This document shows, piece after piece, positions 38,953 through 47,766 of a stretch of 64,000 nucleotides of DNA. The notes beneath the pieces were generated by a model. It was not told the DNA's origin, did not search any database, and was given only the letters and a program-made list of their open reading frames with translations. The stretch is from NCBI RefSeq assembly GCF_003116135.1, contig NZ_PDOA01000002.1, positions 310,001-374,000 of the forward strand. Reading direction: 5' to 3'. Each line of letters opens with the position of its first letter. The stretch's first letter is position 1. This DNA comes from Teichococcus aestuarii. Lineage in GTDB: Bacteria; Pseudomonadota; Alphaproteobacteria; Acetobacterales; Acetobacteraceae. The position numbers and the translations under genes were made by a program.

Positions 38953-40889
38953 GCGTCCTCCCCATAGGGATCAGAGGAATGGAAATCGTCGAGATCGGCC
39001 GGCTCGGCATCGGGCGGCGCGAATTCGGGGCCGTCGTCGGGCGCCTCGGGCGCCGGCGGCAGGCCGTATTCATCCAGGCTGTCGTCGCGCAGCGCCTCCA
39101 CCTGGGCGCCGGGGAAGGCGAGCAGGATGGATTGCACCAGCGGGTGGGCCTTCGCCATCTCCAGCCGCTCGCTCGCCACGTGGCTGCGCTGCTGCGCGAT
39201 GGTCGGCTCGCCCTCGGCGTTGGAGAGGCTGATGGTCCAGCGCCGCCCCGTCTGCTCCAGCAGCAGGCCGGCGAGCTGGGCGGCGAGGTCGCGCGGCGCC
39301 TCGGGCCGCTGGCGGATCTCGATGCGGCCGGGCGCGAAGGCCACCAGATGCACATTGTGCAGCAGGTGGGCGTGCAGCATCGGCGCGCGGCCCGAGGCCA
39401 GCGCCACCACCTCGCGGAAGCCGCGCGGCTGGGCCAGGGTGGGCTGCGCCTCCATCACCGTCGTTGCCACGGGGGCACCATTGGCCGTGGCGCGGCTGCC
39501 GCCGCCCATGGGACCACCCGGGGCGCCGGAGGGCAGGGGGCCGCCCGCCGCCGCGGTGGCGCCGCCCTCGGTCAGGCGGCGCACGAGGTCGCCCGGCGTC
39601 GGCATTTCGGCGAGGTGGGCGAGGCGGATCAGCACCATCTCGGCCGCCGCGCGCCGGTCCGGCGCCTCGGCCACCTCGGAGATGCCCTTCAGCAGCACCT
39701 GCCAGGCGCGGCCGAGCACCGGGATGCTCAGCGCCCCGGCCAGGGCGGTGCCGCGCACCCGCTCGGCCTCGGGCAGCGAGGGGTCCTGGCGCAGCGCCGG
39801 CACGGCGCGCAGGCGGGTGAGGGTGTGGGTCAGCTCCAGCAGGTCGGCCAGCACCACGCCGGGGTCGGCGCCGCGCTCATGCCCGGCATCCATCGCCGAG
39901 AGCACGCCGGCGATGTCGCCGCGGAAGGCGGCTTCCAGCAGGTCGAACAGCAGGGTGCGGTCGGCCAGGCCCAGCATGTCCCGCACCAGCTCCGCCTGCA
40001 CCCCCTCCGGGCTGCCGGCGGCCTGGGCGATCGCCTGGTCGAGCAGCGAGAGGCCGTCGCGCACCGAGCCGTCGGCGGCGCGGGCGATCATCGCCAGCGC
40101 TTCCGGCGTGGCGGGCACGGCCTCGGCCTCGGCGATGCGGGCGAAGTGGGCGCGCAACACCTCCTGCGGCACGCGCTTCAGGTCGAAGCGCTGGCAGCGG
40201 GAGAGGATGGTGGCCGGCACCTTGCGGATTTCCGTCGTCGCGAACAGGAACTTCACCTGTGGCGGCGGTTCCTCGAGCGTCTTGAGCAGCGCGTTGAACG
40301 CCGCCGTCGACAGCATGTGCACCTCGTCGAGGATGTACACCTTGAAGCGCGCGCGGGCCGGGCGGTAGCGCACCGCCTCGCGCAGCTCGCGGATGTTGTC
40401 CACGCCGTTGTTGGAGGCGGCGTCCAGCTCCAGCACGTCCGGGTGGCGGTCGGCCAGGATCGCCTGGCACTCGGCGCAGACGCCGCAGGGCTCGGCGGTG
40501 GGGCCGCCATTTCCGTCCGGCCCGACGCAGTTCAGCGCGCGGGCGATGATGCGGGCGGTGGTGGTCTTGCCGACGCCGCGCACGCCGGTGAGCATGAAGG
40601 CATGCGCCACGCGGTTCTGCGCGAAGGCGTTGCGCAGGGTGCGCACCAGCGCGTCCTGGCCGATCAGGTCGGCGAAGCTCTGCGGGCGGTACTTGCGGGC
40701 GAGCACCCGGTAGGGCGTGGCGGCCGGCTCGGGCGCCGGAGCAGCGGGAGAGGGGGCGGGCTCCGCCTCGCCGAACAGGCCCGGCCCCTCGGGGGGCGGC
40801 GGGTCGCCGAATAGGCCGGGGCCTTCGGGCGCCGGGGGCTGCTCGAAGGCGGGCTGTGCAAGCTCGTCGGGGCGGGTGTCGCTTGGCAT
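38949..40889 (-). CDS. dnaX: DNA polymerase III subunit gamma/tau
   Basis: Clamp-loader ATPase of the replicase, 646 residues. Walker A GVRGVGKT (102-109), the zinc module with [10 protein letters not shown], Walker [10 protein letters not shown] and sensor [10 protein letters not shown] are in order in the AAA+ domain, then the collar and tau region. The first 60 residues are an unusual Pro-rich, acidic extension in which EGPGLFG occurs twice; the normal family start is near [11 protein letters not shown]. No obvious slippery A-run, so production of a separate gamma form is unclear. The SRP RNA gene lies just upstream. Confidence 0.95.
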   Translation of the reverse strand: MPSDTRPDELAQPAFEQPPAPEGPGLFGDPPPPEGPGLFGEAEPAPSPAAPAPEPAATPYRVLARKYRPQSFADLIGQDALVRTLRNAFAQNRVAHAFMLTGVRGVGKTTTARIIARALNCVGPDGNGGPTAEPCGVCAECQAILADRHPDVLELDAASNNGVDNIRELREAVRYRPARARFKVYILDEVHMLSTAAFNALLKTLEEPPPQVKFLFATTEIRKVPATILSRCQRFDLKRVPQEVLRAHFARIAEAEAVPATPEALAMIARAADGSVRDGLSLLDQAIAQAAGSPEGVQAELVRDMLGLADRTLLFDLLEAAFRGDIAGVLSAMDAGHERGADPGVVLADLLELTHTLTRLRAVPALRQDPSLPEAERVRGTALAGALSIPVLGRAWQVLLKGISEVAEAPDRRAAAEMVLIRLAHLAEMPTPGDLVRRLTEGGATAAAGGPLPSGAPGGPMGGGSRATANGAPVATTVMEAQPTLAQPRGFREVVALASGRAPMLHAHLLHNVHLVAFAPGRIEIRQRPEAPRDLAAQLAGLLLEQTGRRWTISLSNAEGEPTIAQQRSHVASERLEMAKAHPLVQSILLAFPGAQVEALRDDSLDEYGLPPAPEAPDDGPEFAPPDAEPADLDDFHSSDPYGEDA

Positions 40890-40954
40890 GGCGCGCGGCG
40901 GATCCGATGCTGGCCGCGGCGGGCCATTCAGCGAGAGGTGAAAACCTCAGAAGG

Positions 40955-41060
40955 TGGAAGACCGGCGGAACGACCCAGACGGGAACTCGCTGCGGCTGCT
41001 TCCTTCCGGACCTGACCGGGTTGGCAAGGCGCCTGTCCGCCGCCGACCTTCCGAGGGCAC
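40955..41060 (-). ncRNA. ffs: Signal recognition particle RNA, small bacterial type
   Basis: Read on the minus strand the region contains GGTCAGGTCCGGAAGGAAGC (about 41016-40997), the invariant SRP RNA domain IV with the GGAA tetraloop and Ffh-binding internal loop. Flanks GGAAGGTCGGCGG (from about 41053) and CCGCCGGTCTTCC (to about 40956) pair with G-U wobbles to close a long hairpin of about 100 nt. Exact ends are estimated. A GAGGT/ACCTC hairpin lies just beyond the 3' end. Position upstream of dnaX is conserved. Confidence 0.92.
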
Positions 41061-41152
41061 CATATCATGCCGCCCCCCCTCCGCGGCAAGGGGGGCATCC
41101 CCGATCGGGCCGAGTTGCCGTGCGCGCCGGCCCATGGCAGGGTCGCGGCCGC

Positions 41153-42079
41153 ATGCTGTCCATCCCGGCTTCCCGTCCCAACGCCTACACCGGCAGCCCC
41201 CTCGACCGCGCCTCGGGCCGGCGGGAGGAGGCCGATTTCATCGCCGCCGCCATGGCCTCGCCGCAGGCGCTGTTCGTGCCGGTCTGGCGCAGCCGCAGCC
41301 TGATGCGCGGGGTCGAGGAGGGCCGGCCCGAGGCCGTGCTGCTCTCGGCCGAGGCGGCCGAGGCGGTGCGCATGGCCGGCGGCCCCTGGGCCTTCCTGGG
41401 CTTCTGGGAGGGCCGGCCGGTCTTCAGCGTGGATTGCTCCGCCGCCGAGGACCCGCTGCCGCTGCTGCCCGAGGGCTTCGGCGCCTTCGCCGACCTGCGC
41501 GCCGTGGCCGGGCTGCTGCCGGCGGGCGAGGCCAGCGTGCTGGCGCATGCGCGCGGGCTGATGCACTGGCGCGTGCGGCACCGCTTCTGCGGCGTCTGCG
41601 GCGGGGTGTGCGAGCCGCGCAGCGCCGGCAACGCCATGGCCTGCACCGCCTGCGGCGCGCAGCACTTCCCGCGCACCGACCCGGCGGTGATCATGCTGGT
41701 GACGGATGGCGCGCGCGCCCTGCTCGGCCATTCCACCCGCTTTCCCACCACCACCATGTACTCCACCCTGGCCGGCTTCGTGGAGCCGGGCGAGAGCCTG
41801 GAGGAGGCGGTGCGCCGCGAGGTGCTGGAGGAGGTGGGCGTCCAGGTGGGCGAGGTGCACTACCATTCCTCGCAGCCCTGGCCCTTCCCGGCCTCGATCA
41901 TGCTGGGCTTCCATGCCGAGGCGCTCTCCCACGAGATCACCATCGACCCGGAGGAGCTGCGGGATGCCCGCTGGTTCACCCGCGCCGAGCTGCGCGCGCA
42001 TGAGCAGCACGGCTTCAGCCTGCCGCGGCTGGATTCCATCGCGCGCCGGCTGATCGAGGACTGGCTGGAGGCCGAATGA
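41153..42079 (+). CDS. nudC: NAD+ diphosphatase / mRNA NAD-decapping Nudix hydrolase
   Basis: Cleaves NAD(H) to NMN(H) and AMP, and NAD caps from RNA. 308 residues. An N-terminal NUDIX-like region is followed by a zinc ribbon (CGVCGGVCEP and CTACGAQHFPRTDP) near residue 150-175, then the Nudix box GFVEPGESLEEAVRREVLEE with EEVGV. SQPWPFPASIM directly after the box is the NudC-specific signature. ATG at 41153; the frame is open upstream over the SRP RNA only by chance. Overlaps the next small gene (ATGA). Confidence 0.95.
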   Translation: MLSIPASRPNAYTGSPLDRASGRREEADFIAAAMASPQALFVPVWRSRSLMRGVEEGRPEAVLLSAEAAEAVRMAGGPWAFLGFWEGRPVFSVDCSAAEDPLPLLPEGFGAFADLRAVAGLLPAGEASVLAHARGLMHWRVRHRFCGVCGGVCEPRSAGNAMACTACGAQHFPRTDPAVIMLVTDGARALLGHSTRFPTTTMYSTLAGFVEPGESLEEAVRREVLEEVGVQVGEVHYHSSQPWPFPASIMLGFHAEALSHEITIDPEELRDARWFTRAELRAHEQHGFSLPRLDSIARRLIEDWLEAE

Positions 42080-42363
42080 TGCGCCCGACCCGAGCCCTTC
42101 TGCTGCTGCCCCTCCTGGCCGCCTGCGCCACCCCGCCGCCGGCCCCGCCCACGCCGCCCGAGCCGCCGGGCCATGCCGCCTGCCGCGCCGAGGCGCGCAA
42201 CGACCCCGCCGTGCAGGCGCTGGGGCGGCAGGAGAACCCGCTGAACTGGGGCAACCGCGAGCGCGTGCAGAACGATTTGCGCGTGGCCGAATTGCGGGCA
42301 TTCCGGGACTGCCTGCGGCGCAACGGGCTGGCCGCGCCGGGAGGCGTCGAGCCCGCCCGCTGA
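42076..42363 (+). CDS. Small lipoprotein, unknown function
   Basis: 95 residues. Signal ending in the lipobox LLAAC (Cys17), then a Pro-rich linker (ATPPPAPPTPPEPPG) and a short domain with two cysteines (HAACRAEARNDPAV, AFRDCLRRNG). The start overlaps the nudC stop, so it is co-transcribed; a second ATG at 42079 is in frame. The conserved spacing of the two cysteines suggests a disulfide in the periplasm. I do not recognise a named family. Confidence 0.8.
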   Translation: MMRPTRALLLLPLLAACATPPPAPPTPPEPPGHAACRAEARNDPAVQALGRQENPLNWGNRERVQNDLRVAELRAFRDCLRRNGLAAPGGVEPAR

Positions 42364-42397
42364 GGCGCGGCCGGCCACGCCACGCTTCGCCCGGCGA

Positions 42398-42414
42398 TGG
42401 CACGGAAATTGCAT
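42398..42414 (+). promoter_or_regulatory. Sigma-54 promoter of the amino-acid ABC transporter operon
   Basis: TGGCACGGAAATTGCAT matches the sigma-54 -24/-12 consensus (TGGCAC-N5-TTGCW) at every defined base, with the required 10 nt between GG and GC. Expected transcription start is about 42424, some 58 nt before the ATPase ATG at 42482. Nearby AT-rich sequence (about 42415-42428) contrasts with the surroundings. An upstream NtrC-type activator site was not identified with confidence. Confidence 0.85.
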
Positions 42415-42481
42415 AGCGATATTTTGCCCCGCTTCCGCAACTGGCCTATGAGGCTCCCCGCGGAACAGCCGAGGAGCCGCC

Positions 42482-43255
42482 ATGACCCGTCCCGCCCCTT
42501 CCCCCGCCGCCGCGGCCACCCGGCCGATCGTCGACGCGCGGGGCCTGTGGAAGCGCTTCGGCCCGCTGACGGTGCTGAAGGGCGTCGACCTCAGCGTGGC
42601 GGAGCGCGAGCTGGTCTTCATCATCGGCCCCTCCGGCTCCGGCAAGTCCACCCTGCTGCGCTGCCTGAACCGGCTGGAGGAGCCGGATGACGGCTCCATC
42701 CATGTCGACGGCATCGAGCTGCTGAGCCGCGCCACCGACATCAACGCGGCGCGCCGGCGCATCGGCATGGTGTTCCAGAGCTTCAACCTCTACCCGCACA
42801 TGACGGCGCGGCAGAACGTGATGCTGGCGCTGCGCAAGGTGCTGAAGCAGGAGCGCGCCCAGGCCGAGGAGGCCGCCGCCCGGGCGCTCGACCGCGTCGG
42901 CCTGGCCGAGCGGATGGACCACTACCCGGCGCAGCTCTCGGGCGGGCAGCAGCAGCGCGTGGCCATCGCCCGCGCCATCGCGCTGGAGCCGCGCGTCATG
43001 CTGTTCGACGAGCCGACCAGCGCACTGGACCCCGAGCTGGTGGGCGGCGTGCTGGCGGTGATGCGCGAGCTGCGGCAGGACGGCATGACCATGGTGGTGG
43101 TGAGCCACGAGATGGCCTTCGCCAAGGCCGCCGCCGACCGCGTGGTGTTCATGGCCGATGGCGAGAAGCTGGAGGAAGGGCCGCCCGCCCAGATCTTCGG
43201 CGACCCGCGGCACGAGCGCACCCGCGCCTTCATCCGCCAGATCGACCGGCACTGA
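42482..43255 (+). CDS. Polar amino acid ABC transporter ATP-binding protein
   Basis: Cytoplasmic ATPase of a GlnQ/HisP-type importer, 257 residues. Walker [10 protein letters not shown] (near 48-56), Q-loop VFQSFNLYPHMT, ABC signature [15 protein letters not shown], Walker [14 protein letters not shown] and the switch His in VVVSHEMAFA are complete. Directly downstream of a sigma-54 promoter, so nitrogen regulation is likely. Two permease genes follow in the same operon. No periplasmic binding protein gene is present beside them. Confidence 0.95.
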   Translation: MTRPAPSPAAAATRPIVDARGLWKRFGPLTVLKGVDLSVAERELVFIIGPSGSGKSTLLRCLNRLEEPDDGSIHVDGIELLSRATDINAARRRIGMVFQSFNLYPHMTARQNVMLALRKVLKQERAQAEEAAARALDRVGLAERMDHYPAQLSGGQQQRVAIARAIALEPRVMLFDEPTSALDPELVGGVLAVMRELRQDGMTMVVVSHEMAFAKAAADRVVFMADGEKLEEGPPAQIFGDPRHERTRAFIRQIDRH

Positions 43256-43273
43256 GGCGGCGGGGCGCGCGCC

Positions 43274-43954
43274 ATGGGCGGTCTTGAAAGCTTCCTCTTC
43301 TCCTTCTTCAACCTGAAGGTGATGGGCACCTACCTGCCGCTGATCGCGCAGGGGCTGGGGCTCACCGTCATCCTGGCGCTGCTGATCGTGGTGTCCGGCC
43401 TCGCCCTCGGGCTGGCGCTGGCGCTGCTGCGCGCCTGCGGCATCCGGCCGCTGAACTGGCTGATCATCTTCGTGGTCGACCTGTTCCGCGCCCTGCCGCC
43501 GCTGGTCATCATCGTGCTGCTGTTCTTCGGGCTGCCGGCCATGGGGCTCGGCATGTCGGGCTTCGCCGCCACCTGGCTCTCGCTGACCCTGGTGCTGATG
43601 GCCTTCGCCGAGGAAATCTACTGGGCCGGCATCACCGCCGTGCCGAAGGGGCAGTGGGAGGCGGCGCGCTCCACCGGCCTCGGCTTCTTCCAGACGCTGC
43701 GGCTGGTGGTGCTGCCGCAGGCGCTGCGCATCACCATCCCGCCGCTGACCAACCGCACCATCGCCATCACCAAGGGCACGGCGCTGGGCTCGGTGGTGGG
43801 AGTCGCCGAGATCCTGGGCGCCGCGCAGAGCGCCATGTCCTTCTCGGCCAACCCCTCGCCGCTGACGCTCGGCGCCATCGCCTACCTGATCCTGTTCATC
43901 CCCGTCGTCGCGCTCGGCCGCTGGGTCGAGACGCGCTTCGCCTGGAAGCGCTGA
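43274..43954 (+). CDS. Polar amino acid ABC transporter permease (first)
   Basis: HisMQ-type membrane subunit, 226 residues with about five helices. LTVILALLIVVSGLALGLAL begins the permease fold, FRALPPLVIIVLLFFGLP is the typical third-helix segment, and the EAA loop reads EAARSTGLGFFQTLRLVVLPQA. It pairs with the next permease as a heterodimer on the ATPase encoded upstream (19-bp gap). Confidence 0.93.
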   Translation: MGGLESFLFSFFNLKVMGTYLPLIAQGLGLTVILALLIVVSGLALGLALALLRACGIRPLNWLIIFVVDLFRALPPLVIIVLLFFGLPAMGLGMSGFAATWLSLTLVLMAFAEEIYWAGITAVPKGQWEAARSTGLGFFQTLRLVVLPQALRITIPPLTNRTIAITKGTALGSVVGVAEILGAAQSAMSFSANPSPLTLGAIAYLILFIPVVALGRWVETRFAWKR

Positions 43955-43968
43955 GGGAACCGCCACCC

Positions 43969-44640
43969 ATGGAAGAGTTCCTCTTCGCCTTCCTCAACGG
44001 CGACATCCTGCGCGAGGCCTGGCCGATCCTGTGGCAGGGCTTCCTATACACCCTGGCGCTCTCCGCCATCACCGTGCCGCTCGGCCTCGCGGGGGGCGTC
44101 ATCCTGGCGCTGCTCTCCACCTCCGGGCCGCGCGGCATCCGCCTCGCCGCGGCGGCGTGGACCGACCTGTTCCGCGCCATCCCGCCGCTGGTGCTGCTGG
44201 TGTTCCTCTATGCCGGGCTGCCCTTCGCCGGCATCGATGTCGGCGCCTGGGGGGCGGTGGCCATCGGCTTCTTCCTCAATACCGGCGCCTATTACGGCGA
44301 GGTGCTGCGCGCCGGCATCGGCAGCGTGCCGGCGGGGCAGATGGAGGCGGCGCGCTCCACCGGCCTCACGCGCGGGCAGGCACTGCGCCATGTCATCCTG
44401 CCGCAGGCGGTGCGCAACGTGCTGCCCGACCTGGTGAGCAACACGCTGGAGGTGGTGAAGCTCACCTCCATCGCCTCCGTCGTCGCGCTGCCGGAGCTGC
44501 TGTTCCAGGCGCGGCAGGCGCAGAACGCCACCTACAACGCCACCCCCATCGTGGCGGCGGCGGTGGCCTACTTCCTGCTGCTCTGGCCGCTGGTGCGGCT
44601 GATCTCGCGGCTGGAGAACAAGGCGATGGCCGGGCGTTAG
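43969..44640 (+). CDS. Polar amino acid ABC transporter permease (second)
   Basis: Second HisMQ-type permease, 223 residues. FRAIPPLVLLVFLYAGLPF and the EAA loop EAARSTGLTRGQALRHVILP mark the family. The ATG at 43969 (14 bp after the first permease) was chosen; the open frame upstream is antisense of no interest. Last transporter gene of the sigma-54 operon; the bestrophin gene starts 73 bp downstream and may be co-transcribed. Confidence 0.93.
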   Translation: MEEFLFAFLNGDILREAWPILWQGFLYTLALSAITVPLGLAGGVILALLSTSGPRGIRLAAAAWTDLFRAIPPLVLLVFLYAGLPFAGIDVGAWGAVAIGFFLNTGAYYGEVLRAGIGSVPAGQMEAARSTGLTRGQALRHVILPQAVRNVLPDLVSNTLEVVKLTSIASVVALPELLFQARQAQNATYNATPIVAAAVAYFLLLWPLVRLISRLENKAMAGR

Positions 44641-44713
44641 CGCCCGGCGCGGGAGGGAAACCGCGCCGGGGTGGCTTCCCTCCCGCCCCCGGCGGGAGGA
44701 TGGTGCGGCCGCC

Positions 44714-45628
44714 ATGATCCTGCGCCCCCGCCCCGGCCCGCTCGGCCTGCTCTTCATCCTGCGCGGCTCCATCGTGCCGCGCATCGCCAGCCGGCTGGCC
44801 GTCGTCACCACGCTGGCCACGCTGCTGACCCTCGCCGACCTCAGCTATCCGCACCTCTTTCCGCAGGTGACGGCGGTGCCCTTCACCTTCATGGGGCTGG
44901 CGCTGTCCATCTTCCTCGGCTTCCGCACCAATACCTGCTACGCGCGCTGGTGGGAGGCGCGCGGCCTGTTGGGTGCGCTGGTGATCGCGGCGCGCGACCT
45001 GGCGCGGGAGGTCACCACCCTGTTCGCGGCGGATGCGGCGCTGCGGCAGCGCGTGCTGTACCGCGTGGCGGGCTTCGCGCGCGGCCTGGCGGCGCAGCTG
45101 CGCGGGGAGGATGCCACCGCCGCCCTCGGCCCCTGGCTGCCGGTGGCGGAGGCCGCGGCGCTCCCCGGCACGCGCAACCCGCTGCAGGCGGCGCTGCGCG
45201 CCTGCGCCGCCGATTTCGCCGCCTGCCGGGCGGAGGGACGGCTGGGCGATGTGCTCTATGCCCGGCTCGACGGCCACCTCGCGGCGCTGAACGCGGTGCA
45301 GACGGGCTGCGAGCGCATCCGCAACACGCCCACCCCCTTCGCCTACTGGCTGCTGCTGAACCGCACCGCCTGGCTGTTCTGCCTGCTGCTGCCCTTCGGC
45401 TTCGTCGGCACGCTGGGGCTGGCGACGCCGGTGGTGGTGGCGATCCTGGCCTACACCTTCTTCGGCCTGGACGAGCTGGCCGACGAGCTGGAGGACCCCT
45501 TCGGCCGCGCCGCCAACGACCTGCCGCTGGACGCCATCGCACGGGTGGTGGAGATCGACCTGCGCGAGGCGCTGGGCGAGGCGGCCCTGCCCGAGCCGCT
45601 GCAGCCGGAGAGATACGTGCTGCTGTGA
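44714..45628 (+). CDS. Bestrophin family ion channel protein
   Basis: Bacterial bestrophin (UPF0187) membrane protein, 304 residues. Two N-terminal helices are followed by FRTNTCYARWWEAR (near 70-83, the family RxNxxYxRWWE motif), and two C-terminal helices by the hallmark DPFGRAANDLPLD near residue 260. Family members conduct monovalent ions. No obvious link to amino-acid uptake apart from position. Ends at a clear hairpin. Confidence 0.92.
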   Translation: MILRPRPGPLGLLFILRGSIVPRIASRLAVVTTLATLLTLADLSYPHLFPQVTAVPFTFMGLALSIFLGFRTNTCYARWWEARGLLGALVIAARDLAREVTTLFAADAALRQRVLYRVAGFARGLAAQLRGEDATAALGPWLPVAEAAALPGTRNPLQAALRACAADFAACRAEGRLGDVLYARLDGHLAALNAVQTGCERIRNTPTPFAYWLLLNRTAWLFCLLLPFGFVGTLGLATPVVVAILAYTFFGLDELADELEDPFGRAANDLPLDAIARVVEIDLREALGEAALPEPLQPERYVLL

Positions 45629-45637
45629 GGTAAGCTC

Positions 45638-45661
45638 TGGCCCGGCGTTCCCGCCGGGCCA
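45638..45661. terminator. Hairpin between bestrophin and SGNH hydrolase genes
   Basis: 10-bp perfect stem (45638-45647 with 45652-45661), loop TTCC, between convergent genes. No strong T-tract. Same loop as the GGGGGAA family but a different stem. Confidence 0.6.
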
Positions 45662-45669
45662 AGGCCCGC

Positions 45670-47028
45670 TCAGCCCTTCGGCAGCACCGCCCCGGGCGGC
45701 ACCGCCATGCCCATGGCGAGGTAGCCGGCGCGGTTGGGGTGCAGCTTGTCGCCCGCGGCGCCGGTGGTCGAGTCGGGCACCATCTCGGGCTTCAGCCCGC
45801 CGGTGGCGGGGTCGCGCGTGGCGGCGTCGAAATCCACCACCGCGTCGAACAGCCCGCCCTCGCGGATGAAGGCGTTGAGCTGCCGGCGCTTCTCGTCCTG
45901 CTCGGCATGGCCATGCGCGGCGCTGGTGCTGCCCAGCGCCGGCGTCACCGTGGCGCCCACCACCCGCAGGCCGGGGATGGCGGCGCGCAGCCGCTCCACC
46001 CCCTGGCGCATCCCGTCGCGCACCGCCTCGAAGCTGGCATTGCCGTTGCGGCTGAAATCGTTGGTGCCCTCCAGCCAGACCACGGTGCGGATGCCGGAGA
46101 GGGAGATGATGTCCCGCTCCAGCCGCGCCAGCGCCGAGGGGCCGCCGGGGAAGGGTTTTTCCGGGCTGTATTCGGCGGGGCCGACCACCTGGTTGCCGCC
46201 GATGCCGGCATTCACCACCGCCACCCGGCTGCCCAGCGTGGCGTGCAGCCGGCGGGAGAGCACGTCCGGCCAGCGGTCGTCGCCATTCATGGTGGAGGCG
46301 GTGCCGTCGGTGATCGAATCGCCGAAGCAGAGCACCACGGGCGTGCCGGCGGGCGCCGCCATATCCACGGCGTCGAGGAAGAACCAGGAGGCGGTGGAGT
46401 AGGGGAAGGCGGCCTCGCCCTCCTCCGCGCCCTGCGCGCCGCTGCCGGGGGGCGAGACATAGGAGGTCTGCAACGCCTTGGCGTGCCAGGTCATCGGGCC
46501 CGAGGGGCCGGGGACGTGGAAGGAGACGGCCAGCTTGCGGCCCATCAGCAGGGCGGCGTCCGGCTCGGCGGCGAAGGGCAGCTCCACGGCGTCCGACCAG
46601 AGCTGGCCGCCGGGCGGGATGGTGGCCTCGGCCGCGCCGCCGAACAGCACGGGTCGGTTGCTGCCCGGCACCAGCGCCGCGCCGCCGAAGTGCAGGCCCG
46701 CATGCACGCCGGCGAGGCGCAGCGGCCGCGTGCCGAAGGCGTTGGTGAAGCGGAGCCGCGCCCGCCGGCCCCAGAGATCGGGGCGCAGCACCAGGCGGAA
46801 GGTCTGGTCCCGCGCGCCTTCCGCCGGATCGGGGAAGGCGAAGGACTGGTTGGGCTGGGCCGAGGGGTTGCCCACCGGGTAGGGCCCCTGGGCCGAGCCG
46901 GTCCAGGCCGTCGTCCAGGCTTCCGGCCCGGCGCCGGCCGTTTGCGCGCGGGCCGGGGCGGCGAGGCCCCCCGTGCCCAGGATGGTGCCGGCCAGAATCA
47001 TCCCCTGCGCCAGTTCCCTGCGGTTCAT
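45670..47028 (-). CDS. Secreted SGNH/GDSL-family hydrolase
   Basis: Exported esterase-type hydrolase, 452 residues. MNRRELAQGMILAGTILGTG is a twin-arginine-like signal with cleavage after APARAQ. A beta-rich N-terminal half (residues about 35-235) precedes the SGNH domain: nucleophile Ser in CFGDSITDG, oxyanion Gly in VNAGIGGNQ, Asn in LEGTNDFS, and Asp/His in DKLHPNRAGY. Resembles the two-domain GDSL proteins that remove acyl groups from carbohydrates or lipids. Start at 47028 with GGGAGGAAC upstream. Confidence 0.92.
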   Translation of the reverse strand: MNRRELAQGMILAGTILGTGGLAAPARAQTAGAGPEAWTTAWTGSAQGPYPVGNPSAQPNQSFAFPDPAEGARDQTFRLVLRPDLWGRRARLRFTNAFGTRPLRLAGVHAGLHFGGAALVPGSNRPVLFGGAAEATIPPGGQLWSDAVELPFAAEPDAALLMGRKLAVSFHVPGPSGPMTWHAKALQTSYVSPPGSGAQGAEEGEAAFPYSTASWFFLDAVDMAAPAGTPVVLCFGDSITDGTASTMNGDDRWPDVLSRRLHATLGSRVAVVNAGIGGNQVVGPAEYSPEKPFPGGPSALARLERDIISLSGIRTVVWLEGTNDFSRNGNASFEAVRDGMRQGVERLRAAIPGLRVVGATVTPALGSTSAAHGHAEQDEKRRQLNAFIREGGLFDAVVDFDAATRDPATGGLKPEMVPDSTTGAAGDKLHPNRAGYLAMGMAVPPGAVLPKG

Positions 47029-47133
47029 GCGTTCCTCCCGCCCCTTGCCCGGGGCTTTCCGGCTGCATTCCACGCCCGAACGGGGCGGAAAAGAAGAGGC
47101 CGGCAGGAGGAACCCCCGGCCCCCGCGCGTTTG

Positions 47134-47763
47134 TTACGCCTTTTCCCGCGCCGGCACCCCGGAGACGGTGGCGCCCGCCGGCACATCCCCCACCACCGCC
47201 GCGCCGAGCGCGATGGTGGCGCCATCCCCCACGGCGGTTCCCGGCTTGATTCCCGCCAGGATGCCGACCAGCACCTCCGCCCCGAGCCGGACGCCGCCGC
47301 CCAGCACCGCCCCGGGGGCGATGTGGCAGCCCGGCCCGGTCACGGCGTCATGCTCCAGGATGGCGCCGGTGTTCAGGATGGAATGCGCCCCGAGCCGGGC
47401 CGCCGCCCCCGCCACGCTGCGCGGCATGGCCACGCTGCCCGCGCCCAGAGTGGCGGAGCCGGCGACGATGGCGGAAGGGTGGCGCAGCGCCGGCAGGGCG
47501 TAGCCGAGCGCGAGCAGCGCCTCGCCCAGCCGGCGCCGCGTGGCGTTGTGGCCGAGCGCCACATGGGCGGCGGCGGCGCCCTCCGCCCGCAGCGCCGCCA
47601 TGCGGGAGAGCGGCCCGAGATGCGGCACGCCGGGCAGGCCGGGGCTGGCCGGGCCGTCGTCCAGCACGCCGAGGGGAGGCGGGAAGCCGGCGTCCCGCAG
47701 CAGCTCCAGCACGGCGCGGCCATGCCCCCCGGCGCCGAGGATCAGCAGCCGGGGGCGCTCCAT
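47134..47763 (-). CDS. NeuD/PglD-type sugar O- or N-acyltransferase
   Basis: Acyl-CoA-dependent transferase of the NeuD/PglD/WbbJ family, 209 residues. An N-terminal Rossmann-like piece (RLLILGAGGHGRAVLELL, the GAGGHG loop) is followed by a left-handed beta-helix of hexapeptide repeats (SATLGAGSVAMPRSVAG onward) ending VSGVPAREKA. Acts on nucleotide-amino sugars in known cases; the substrate here is unknown and no sugar-biosynthesis genes adjoin it. It starts 4 bp after the kup stop on the same strand, so the two are likely co-transcribed. Confidence 0.9.
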   Translation of the reverse strand: MERPRLLILGAGGHGRAVLELLRDAGFPPPLGVLDDGPASPGLPGVPHLGPLSRMAALRAEGAAAAHVALGHNATRRRLGEALLALGYALPALRHPSAIVAGSATLGAGSVAMPRSVAGAAARLGAHSILNTGAILEHDAVTGPGCHIAPGAVLGGGVRLGAEVLVGILAGIKPGTAVGDGATIALGAAVVGDVPAGATVSGVPAREKA

Positions 47764-47766
47764 GGC

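Noticed and set aside
40955-41060. Protein-coding reading of the region before nudC
   Set aside because: The frame is open only because of base composition; the conserved SRP RNA core on the minus strand explains the sequence.
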